Below are positions 56,406-64,000 of a stretch of 64,000 nt of DNA, in pieces; position 1 is the stretch's first letter; every line of letters begins with the position of its first letter. A program made the translations under genes and the position numbers. The notes under the pieces are model-generated. The model searched no databases. It saw nothing but the letters and a program-made list of their open reading frames with translations, and had not been told where the DNA came from. Where the stretch lies: assembly GCF_000283155.1 (NCBI RefSeq), contig NW_004454178.1, forward strand, positions 7,600,088 to 7,664,087, read 5' to 3'. The stretch comes from Ceratotherium simum simum. Its lineage: Eukaryota > Chordata > Mammalia > Perissodactyla > Rhinocerotidae.

Positions 56406-57080
56406 TCATTTTACAAATGGGCAAGTGGCCGTGGCATGGCCCGTATGCTCTGGCAACTCACCCTGCTGGTCCCTGATGCTCTCCACTCCCTCTGCTTTCA
56501 GGGGAAATCTAGGCTCAGAAAAGTCACTTGTGAAAATTCGCATAGCGCATGGGCTGCCTGCCTGCAGGGCTTGCTTCCTACATCCTGCTCTTCTTTGCAA
56601 ATTTCGGTAGGAATGGAAGAGGAGCAATCTCTGGATTTCTGGGCAGAGAAGAGGAAGTAGGGCCAGGCAGATGAAGTGCCCAGGATAGTCCAGGAGAGGT
56701 CCCGAAGGCTTCAGAAGGGAGGCAGGGCTAGAACAGAAGGCCAACACAACCCCTTCATCATGATGCCGGGGCCAGCCCTGACTCAGCTGCCTCTGGTTGT
56801 GGTGGAGGAAATTGAGGCTTTGGGCAGCTGGAAAGCTCTTTAAGATCCTGAGTTGAAGCAAGAGCTCAGCCCACAGCCTCAAACCACCACATCGGTCCAT
56901 CCATTCCACAATGGGCCGGGATCTGGTGTGAAGGATCTGAGGCCCTGCCTTCCCTTCCATTTGGGGGCTCTCAGCTTGAAAGGAAATGCTCCTGTGTGAT
57001 CTGTGGTTTTTAGTTCTTTCCTCCTTCGGAAGTGGAGGGGAAATAATAATAATAATCATCATCATCATCATCATCATCAT
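56406..57080 (-). other. 224-codon open frame, mostly chance, starting in a trinucleotide repeat
   Basis: The longest open frame of the window (224 codons, minus strand) begins with a run of Met/Ile. The run comes from the (ATC)n/(AAT)n repeat at 57043-57081. The rest is rich in Leu, Pro and Arg with no domain I recognise, and + strand frames overlap it. A more natural start could be a Met further in, which leaves it shorter. There is no evidence of expression, so I do not call a gene. Confidence 0.12.
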
Positions 57081-57081
57081 C
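57043..57081 (+). repeat. (AAT)n(ATC)n trinucleotide repeat
   Basis: About 4-5 AAT units then about 8-9 ATC units. In-frame translation on the minus strand gives a Met/Ile run. Confidence 0.95.
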
Positions 57082-57303
57082 TTCTATGGGTTTGGGAGTG
57101 TCTTTGGTCTGGTGGGGCCAGAGTAAGCAAAATGAAGTTAAGTTATAGCGATGCTAATGGCTCTGCCTTGTCTCAGTGAAGTCAGTGACCAGGGGAGAAG
57201 AGGTCAGAGGTAAGCCCAGGAGGGAAGGCAACATGGGCAAGTAGAGAACTGATTTGTTCAACAAATCGTCATAGTTTCTCTCTGGGCAGGACACTAGGGC
57301 AGG
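57082..57303. other. Unassigned spacer
   Basis: Nothing recognisable. Confidence 0.35.
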
Positions 57304-57304
57304 A

Positions 57305-57545
57305 TGCATAGAGCTTTCTTTTCCTTCTTGTTCTCTTTTCTTTTTCTTTGCACTTTCTTTTCTTTTCCTTCACTGACTTTCTTAATAACAAAAGTAAAAC
57401 CTTATATACTTGAGACAACAAGTCCAATTATATGGAAGCATATAAAGAAAAAAATTATCTCTCTATGCCATCCTCCTGAGAAAACCAATGCTAGGTATAC
57501 TTTCATATTTTTCTATTATCTAGAACTTTAAGACTTATTCTTGTT
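57305..57545 (-). mobile_element. Old L1 3' fragment, antisense
   Basis: After a T/C-rich start, 'aacaaaagtaaaaccttata', 'aaagaaaaaaattatctctc' and 'ctcctgagaaaaccaatgct' resemble the complement of the L1M 3'UTR. Weak. Confidence 0.4.
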
Positions 57546-57935
57546 TTTTGGGGGGGTTACTCCTCTTAGAGGAAAGGACATGCATGTAGAGAAATAATTA
57601 CAGGATGTGTAAGAACTTTATAAGGGGTTGAGACCATAGGGCTCCTGTGGAATGGAGCTCTGAAAATGCTGGAGATTTTGGGAGCACCCATGAAGACTGA
57701 CTAAGATATAGAATTTTTGATGAGGGAAGAATCTCAGGTTAGGGGTTCTCCAAGACACTATTATTTGAATTTCCTTCATTTTCATACAGTCTCAAAATTG
57801 GGAAGGTCCTTAGAGCCAGTGGTCTATCCCTTTATAGAAGTATCCACAGTAATGGTTATCCAGTCTCCCTTTTGTTGCTTCCAGGTCCAGAGAACTTGGT
57901 AAGAACGTGCCTGTGAACAGCCCACTTCACTCCCA
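57546..57935. other. Unassigned spacer
   Basis: Nothing recognisable. Confidence 0.35.
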
Positions 57936-57939
57936 ACTC

Positions 57940-58100
57940 CCATCAACAGGCAACCTGGACTCTTTAAAATGCTTTCTACATTTTGTATTTATAGGTTATA
58001 AAATCTTTATGTGGTTCTTCTCTTTCCCTTTGGCATAGTTTAAGCAACCTGAGGGCAGAGATCGTGTTTTATTTATTTTTGTTGACCAGGCAACATATGA
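57940..58100 (+). mobile_element. Possible L2 3' fragment
   Basis: 'aagcaacctgagggcagaga', 'gtgttttatttatttttgtt' resemble the L2 3' end. Weak. Confidence 0.4.
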
Positions 58101-59290
58101 ATTACTAAATTAATTCAGGAAAATTAAAATCAACATATCCTGGACCCTTCTATTTGAAGAAACAGGGCCAGGCATGGAAAAGGATTAAAACTTGAATGTC
58201 CTCAGGGGGCCTCATGGTTTCCTCTGTACCAGGCTGATTCCTACGTTTCTCCTGTGATCCTTCCTTCAGTTACAGGAAGAGATTCCCCATTTTCCCCTAA
58301 AGCCATACCTATTTGATCTCTGTAGCCACTATGAATATCGCTACATAAACTCAGGTGAAATACAGTGAGTTGTAAAAAGCAAAGTTTTAACTGAATTTCT
58401 GTGTCAAAGCCGCCTTCGGCCGGGATGAGAGAAACAACAAGTCTAGTCCTTCTCATGGGTTGCCACCTCCATGTTAGTGTGACAGAGTCAAGGCAGGAAG
58501 GCATCTGATCCACGCTAGCAAACAAAACAAACCAAAGTACATGGCCACAATCCATGTCCACTGCAGAATTATCTGCAGTATTACAGAGCCCGATCAGACC
58601 AGGACAAGGTCCTCAGAGTTCTGACAAAAGGTTGCAGCGTAAGGGTGTCACCCTCAGTCAGCTATCTTTGGTGTAAAAGCATTTCCAGGTATATCAGGGC
58701 TTAATATATACATATCACGTATATTTTCATCTTGAAAATTTTTCTTGATGACACACTCCAGGAAACAGAAACAAATGAAAAAGAAAAAATTAAAAATTAG
58801 GAAATAATGGTATATTAGGACTGGTGGTTAGCATTAAATCTGTTAAACACAGAGTTGTTTCTAAATAATTATAAATATGGTTACAAGGAAAGTAAATGTT
58901 ATATTTTATGAAGAAAATATACTTTATACAAATATTAATTTATTATAAAAGAATTGTCAATGGGAACCCCAGACTGTATTAATAAAGATTGGGGAGGAGA
59001 TGGAGAATGACAAGTAAAGACATTCTAAATTGTAAGTGTTACATAAGGGGAGGTGATGTTTGGCTTTGGTAATCAGAAAAATAATTCAAATGATGTCTTT
59101 GAGAAACAGAAAAGTGAAGACTAATCGATTAAAAAAACACTTGCCTTCCAAATCATCCATGAAGAGAAAAGCAAACAAACCTAGTCGATGTATTAAAAGA
59201 AAACAATGAAGTAACGAAAGAAATGACAAACATAAAACAATGGGACATATGTATAGAATGACGTAGTATTTATATCTATCATTATATTTA
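58101..59290. other. Unassigned AT-rich stretch
   Basis: The 106-codon - frame at 58241-58561 has no recognisable domain. Positions 58700-59290 are AT-rich and could be part of a badly diverged L1, but I cannot align it. Confidence 0.35.
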
Positions 59291-59294
59291 AAAT

Positions 59295-59545
59295 GCTTGT
59301 CAACATTTATCGCACACCACAGTGTTTCAGGCACTCTTAGGTGCTTTTCTTTGTTATTTTTTATTGACTCTTTACAGCAATTTCAGTAATATTATTGTTT
59401 CAGTATTACAGATGAATCAACAGGGACTCACAGAGAATAAATCGCTTTTCTAAGGTCACACAGATGTAGGTGGCAGATGCAAGATCTAAACCCTGGCTTA
59501 TCTCACCCACAGACTTACTCTCAGTCATGCACTGTCCCATCTCCA
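59295..59545 (-). mobile_element. MIR SINE, antisense
   Basis: 'tgtttcaggcactcttaggt', 'gtattacagatgaatcaaca', 'ctaaggtcacacagatgtag', then 'aagatctaaaccctggctta', an antisense MIR. Confidence 0.8.
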
Positions 59546-59694
59546 CATGGCTAGATGAGAGGAGGAAGACCAGATGCATTCCAGGTGCATTGGGGAACAC
59601 GCGTTCCCCAATTTAAAGGCAAAGACTTAGAATTGAGTCATATACAAAATACACGTTGCTTTTAAGAGAAATGCCTTAAAAACAGCATGAGAAA

Positions 59695-59723
59695 TACACA
59701 CACACACTCACACACACACACAT
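59695..59723 (+). repeat. (CA)n microsatellite
   Basis: Two CA tracts separated by one CTCA interruption. Confidence 0.9.
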
Positions 59724-60049
59724 TGTATTTATCAGGCAAGTGTAAAGAGAATAGAAACCAAAAACAGCAGTGCGAATGTAAATTTCCAACAAAATGTAGG
59801 ATTAAAGGTAAAAGACATTCACATGGTTTGAAAAATATTATATTGATCCTCATATAATCCATGATAAAGGTATCTTTATACCCTGAATGTTTCACAGCAA
59901 ACTATGAAAACCAAAAATGGCTAGAAATATAATATGAGGAAAAATGTAAGGAGAAATGAACACACAGTTATTATGAGAGACTTGAACACACATATCAGTT
60001 TTTGACAGGAGTAGATAAAAAATAGTGAAAATGTAAACAACAAAATTAA

Positions 60050-60160
60050 TAATATATTTATACATATGTATATGAGTACATGTGTATATATATGTGTATC
60101 TGATAAATATGTCTATATATGGATATGTATGTGATATATAGATATACGTGTATATTTTTT
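60050..60160 (+). repeat. TA/TATG-rich simple sequence
   Basis: Degenerate TATATG/TATAT repeats with several alternate purine-pyrimidine runs. Confidence 0.7.
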
Positions 60161-60649
60161 TTATTCTGAAAAACAGATCCCATACCTCCTTTATATTTGT
60201 CTATGCTATGCTCCCAAATACTGGTAATCTACTATACCAGAAAGAAAATCTTAATAAGTGTATAGAAGCTAATGTCATCCAGGCAAGATTTTCTCAGTAA
60301 CACATAGTTGATCCATCAATTAATAGTGACTTAAAAATAAAAAATGTATAAAACAAACAATTGCTATTATTAAAAAGAAACTCTCTCCCATGTGAATATT
60401 GGATGTAAGAGGAGATCAAAATTGCAATTAGTATTCATTAGAAAATATTGCATTACTTAACTACTAAAATACAACAAAATATTTATTACTAAATGCATGG
60501 GATGTAACAAAAGCCTTACCGAGATTACAAATTAATAATCTTAAAAATTTCCCTTATTAGCAATAACGAATAAAGATAACTGTACTAAACATTCGCCTTA
60601 ATTATTTGAAAAAACTAAACAAAATAAAAACAGGAAGAACAACGTAATA

Positions 60650-60856
60650 CAGTCATGCAATGCATAACGAAGTTTCACTCAATGGACCACATGTATGACT
60701 GTGGTCCCATAATACTAGTACCATATAGCCTAGGTGTGTAGTAGGCTGTACCATCTAGGTTTGTGTAAGTACACTCTATGATGTTTGCACAAAGACGAAA
60801 TCACCTAATGATGCATTTTACAGAAAGTATCCACTTCCTTAAACAATGCATGACTG
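60650..60856. mobile_element. Tigger-type MITE inside the L1
   Basis: It starts CAGTCATGCA and ends TGCATGACTG, a perfect 10 bp terminal inverted repeat, with TA on both sides (60648-60649, 60857-60858). Inner phrases 'tagcctaggtgtgtagtagg' and 'gtacactctatgatgtttgc' match a common pogo/Tigger MITE of about 210 bp. It contains no ORF. It lies in the L1, so it inserted later. Confidence 0.88.
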
Positions 60857-60990
60857 TATAACAAGTAAAGAAATCAATGGACTGAGAAACCAAAACACAA
60901 ACCCAATAAAATTGATGACTAAACCCAAGAGTTAATTCTTTGAACAAAACCAATGTAGCGTACACAATTTGGAAAGCCTGTTAAAATGTT

Positions 60991-61560
60991 AGTTCTCAAC
61001 TGTCCTAGTTATTATTCTCATAGTTACAACTCATTAAAGCTCTCATTATCTCTCCTTCAGATTAATTCAAGGAACTCTGGTCTTTCCCTTTCAGTTTAAT
61101 TCAACAGAACATTCCAAACTGGCCCCATGGTCTGACTACCAGCGGGCTTCTCTGGAAAGTGGCTTGCCAAGGAAATGAGCTTCACTAAATTCATGGTTTA
61201 GCTCCATCTTCTTGGTGGACATGTTCTCAGACAAGAGATATACACCAACAACTCTTTCCTTTGAAACCAGTGCCTTCCTCAGTCACTGGGTGAATGTGGG
61301 CCAACCACGGATGAGGGGGCATTCACTAAGTACAAGAGGTTATGTGACTCCCCTAATTCCCTGTACACAAAATGGGCACTCCATTTTTGGAAGATTGAGT
61401 CTGTAACAGAAAGTTGTTCATTTTTGGCTATATCACCCATTTCAACAGATTTGGCTTCTTTTATTCTTGTGCCATCACTGAAGCATAGAAGCATGGGTGT
61501 GAGGAAAGAAATTTAAACATGGAAGCAGAATTAAGAAAATAAGGCTCTGTTCAATGGACC
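60991..61560. other. Unassigned spacer
   Basis: No gene or repeat was recognised. Confidence 0.35.
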
Positions 61561-61564
61561 CAAG

Positions 61565-61845
61565 TAACTAACAATAGCGAATAGATATTTAGCATTCCTT
61601 GTTGCCCAGGCATTCTGCTAAGGATTTCAATTCATTGACCCTTTCAATTCAATTCATTTCAGTTCATTAACCCTTCACAACATCACTATGAAAAATGCAC
61701 TATCATCATCCTCATTTTACCTTTGAAGAAAGTGAGGCTTAGAGAAGCTAAAAGAACCTTTCCAAAGTCAATTGCCTAGTGACAGAAGGAGGACTTAAAC
61801 ATAGGCAATCAGTGTCCAGAGCCCTGTGCTTGCTTATCCCTGCTC
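61565..61845 (-). mobile_element. MIR SINE, antisense, with a small internal duplication
   Basis: 'tagatatttagcattccttg', 'cattctgctaaggatttcaa', 'gaagaaagtgaggcttagag', 'cagaaggaggacttaaacat' are an antisense MIR. A short duplication of 'ttcaattcattgaccc'-like sequence lies at 61629-61675. Confidence 0.75.
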
Positions 61846-63392
61846 TGCTGCTATACGCAGTGACAAGGGTATAGAGACAATGGTGTTTCCCTTTTCTCAC
61901 ATTCTTGGTGGCTGAAAGCAGACTAACTTCTGCCCTGACAAAATCACTATTGAGAACTCCTCCCACCTTCCTTCCATACCCAGTTGGCTTCTCCCCGTGG
62001 AGAGTTATTTGATTGACGAGATAGAGGAGGGCCACAATCTATCGATCCATGTTCCTGCCTGATTGCAGTTAGCAAGTTCAAGGTCAGAAGCACATGGGAA
62101 CTTACCCTCCACACACCCCTCATCCCTGCTCATCCCTGCCCCATGGGGGAAGGTGCAGTTTTCCTTGTGCCTGACTAAATAAGCATCAACTGTGCAAATC
62201 AAACTCAGCCTTGGGTCCCAAGGTTTCAAGGTGAGGGCAGGTATAAAGTAGCCTATTTTGGTTTCACATCCAAAGTGCTCTCCATTTCAATTTCACAAGC
62301 AATTAAGTCAATGGTCTTTAGTTAATTCTCGGATCGAGGTCTCAATTAGTTCAGAACACTGAAGAGAGAAGGGCATGAATATTATCAGCCTGAAACTCCA
62401 GCACAGAACATTTCAATATGCAAGGCACCACAGTGGGCTGCATTCCATGCTCTTGGCTATAAGAAACTAAATCTTGAGCCTCTAACCTGACACTTTAAAA
62501 TGCTGTGAACACGTACCTTAATAAATGTTGGTGAAGCCAACTAAATAAAATACTGCTGTATCAAGGCACAGGGGAGCTACGTGTTAGAGAGTTCTCTCTG
62601 AAGGGTTGAGTCGGACCAAGACAGTAGATAACACTTGAGTAAAAGGGAAATGCTCCCACAGATCTTTCCTCAGCTTATTTCTATGTACATAAAGCAGCTC
62701 TCCATGTCAGCTTATTTTTACAGTGCCACATAACTTTCCCCTCCCTTTGGAGCAGATGAGTTGCCTTAGGCAAAACATCTTTTCAGCCAGGCAGAGTTCC
62801 TGGAATTATGGGAAAATATCCATGTTGTGCATGAGAAAAATTCCCTTACAGAAGAATGACTTTAAAATTTGTATTAGGATCCCTGCTTTATAAACATCGA
62901 GCATCGTAAAATCATAATTTCAGCCCATTTTACTCAAAGAGATGGATGAATAGATTATAAAACTGGGTTTTGACCTTTGCTTCACAAGAAACAGATCACT
63001 GCAATTAGAAAAGTTTGTGCTGTAATTATTTCACATTGCTACTGCTGGCTACTTTCACAGAGAGATGGGCATTTCCCCTAACATGTGACTGTGACATGTG
63101 ACACAACAGGTCGATTTTCCATGGAACCACTAGGAGCACAAAGAGGTCTGCATACAGTGTATAAAGTGTATACTGCATGCTTTGTAGACAGTGGCCCAAT
63201 TGCCTGGTCAGCTGCTCCTAACACCAGATTGCAAATAGATCTTGACAACTTCATGTTCTGTTTCAAGTTTATAACCCTATTTAAAAATATTTAGAATTTT
63301 AAAACTTTAGACCCATGTTTGTACCACAGGCAGTTACTCTGAAGAAGCACATTGAAATTCACTTACTGAATGTGATTCTTATTTTCCAAAGG
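61846..63392. other. Unassigned stretch
   Basis: No gene or repeat was recognised. All frames are under 80 codons. Confidence 0.4.
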
Positions 63393-63463
63393 TTCTCCTT
63401 TTCTCTTCCTCCCTCCCTTTCTTCCTTCCCCCTCTCTCTTTTCTTTTCTCTCCTTTCTTTTTT
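63393..63463 (+). repeat. 71 bp pure pyrimidine tract
   Basis: Only C and T from 63393 to 63463, ending directly at the target duplication of the next L1. It could form a triplex (H-DNA). Confidence 0.9.
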
Positions 63464-63475
63464 AAACACATATGG

Positions 63476-63803
63476 TTATTATCTACTACTTAATGAAGGA
63501 AATCATACGGTATTTGACCTTCTCCCTCTGACTTATTTCACTTTGCATTATACCCTCAATGTCCATCCATGTTGTCACAAATGGCTGGATTTCATCGTTT
63601 CTTATGGCTGAGTAGTATTCCATTGTGTATAGATACCACATCTTTTATTCGGTACATGTGTGTGGTGATGGGTTGTAATTAGTATTTTGGTGGTGAACAT
63701 GATGTAATCTATGCAGAAATAGAAGTACAATGATGTACACCTGAAATTTTTACAATGTTATAAACCAATGTTACTGCAATAAACAAAAAATTAAAAAAAA
63801 AAA
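63476..63803 (+). mobile_element. Young L1 LINE with 5' inversion (twin priming) and target duplication
   Basis: From about 63477 to 63650 the + strand is the complement of the L1 ORF2 end ('ttcatcgtttcttatggctg', 'gtagtattccattgtgtata'). From about 63655 the orientation flips to the L1 3'UTR in sense ('aacatgatgtaatctatgca', 'gatgtacacctgaaattttt', 'actgcaataaac') with an A-run at 63791-63803. The 12 bp duplication AAACACATATGG lies at 63464-63475 and 63804-63815, possibly one base longer. This is a complete, twin-primed insertion. Nothing coding survives. Confidence 0.88.
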
Positions 63804-63815
63804 AAACACATATGG

Positions 63816-64000
63816 TGACAAAGAAGGCAACAATGACCTTGAATTACTGTGCACATCCAAACTGTATTGGACTGTAGAACTCAACTCCATCTAAGAGCAG
63901 TCCTTATGTAACAAGAAAATTCAAACAGGCTCTGTTTTCAGCCAGAGTCCCCTTTCAGCCCCTTGGGAACTTCAGAGTGGAGGAAAATCTCCTTAGTGGG
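63816..64000. other. Unassigned end of window
   Basis: Nothing recognisable. It continues outside the window. Confidence 0.35.

Larger units (their letters stand above)
59640..60990 (+). mobile_element. Old L1 LINE, ORF2 region, sense
   Basis: In order: a region matching the L1 ORF2 endonuclease side ('gagagacttgaacacacata' corresponds to the 'GDFN'-type segment), then 'tgcatgggatgtaacaaaag', then 'agagttaattctttgaac' of the RT start. Stops are frequent in all frames. A Tigger MITE (60650-60856) interrupts it and the L1 resumes after it. A CA run (59695-59723) and TA-rich simple sequence (60050-60160) lie inside. Confidence 0.7.

Noticed and set aside
1..64000. CRISPR arrays, operons, riboswitches, prophage or bacterial features
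   Set aside because: The sequence has mammalian SINE/LINE content throughout. No spaced direct repeats, Shine-Dalgarno-led ORF strings or bacterial gene layout were seen.

Overview
This window is ordinary mammalian nuclear DNA from a perissodactyl, most likely an equid. The evidence is the interspersed repeats. There are six copies of the equine tRNA-derived SINE family (ERE), several still CpG-rich and flanked by clean target-site duplications. There are two copies of a second SINE whose head is a tRNA-Glu derivative, and young LINE-1 tails ending in the form seen in horse L1. These sit among the usual older mammalian repeats (MIR, L2, MER5, MER20, MLT1, Tigger). I found no protein-coding exon, rRNA or functional tRNA that I can defend. 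The region looks like an intergenic or long intronic stretch. Open reading frames are short, and the longest are explained by repeats or chance.

Layout. 1-5.4 kb is mostly unassigned AT-rich sequence. 5.4-6.1 kb is a Tigger1-type DNA transposon keeping the N-terminus of its transposase. 6.3-12.9 kb is dense in old L2 and MIR relics plus an old L1. 13.0-17.4 kb is the longest stretch free of recognisable repeats. It holds an IRF-type motif cluster, a full CRE palindrome inside a CpG-enriched 320 bp, and ZNF143/YY1-like sites, so it is the best candidate regulatory region. 17.4-23.2 kb is mainly unassigned, with a TATC microsatellite and two perfect or near-perfect short tandem duplications.

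23.2-27.5 kb is a nested transposon cluster: an ERE inside a MER5, a 79 bp L1 tail, and a twin-primed (5'-inverted) L1 split by another L1 and two EREs. 28.2-31.3 kb carries MaLR-type LTR and related relics. 34-46 kb is a mix of L2, MIR, MER20 and MLT1. It includes two EREs inserted at practically the same target and a palindromic element inside a MER20. 47.6-52.3 kb is a mosaic of a GATA microsatellite, two tRNA-Glu SINEs in opposite orientation, L1 pieces, an ERE and an MLT1. 52.3-63.4 kb holds scattered MIR/L2, a long old L1 carrying a Tigger MITE, and AT-rich sequence. The window ends with a second, younger twin-primed L1 with intact target-site duplications beside a 71-base pure pyrimidine tract.

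No set of genes acting together can be described. The window is best read as a record of successive transposon insertions around one repeat-poor, possibly regulatory, island. Family names are from memory of consensus sequences and were not checked with RepeatMasker/Dfam. Boundaries of old repeats are approximate.
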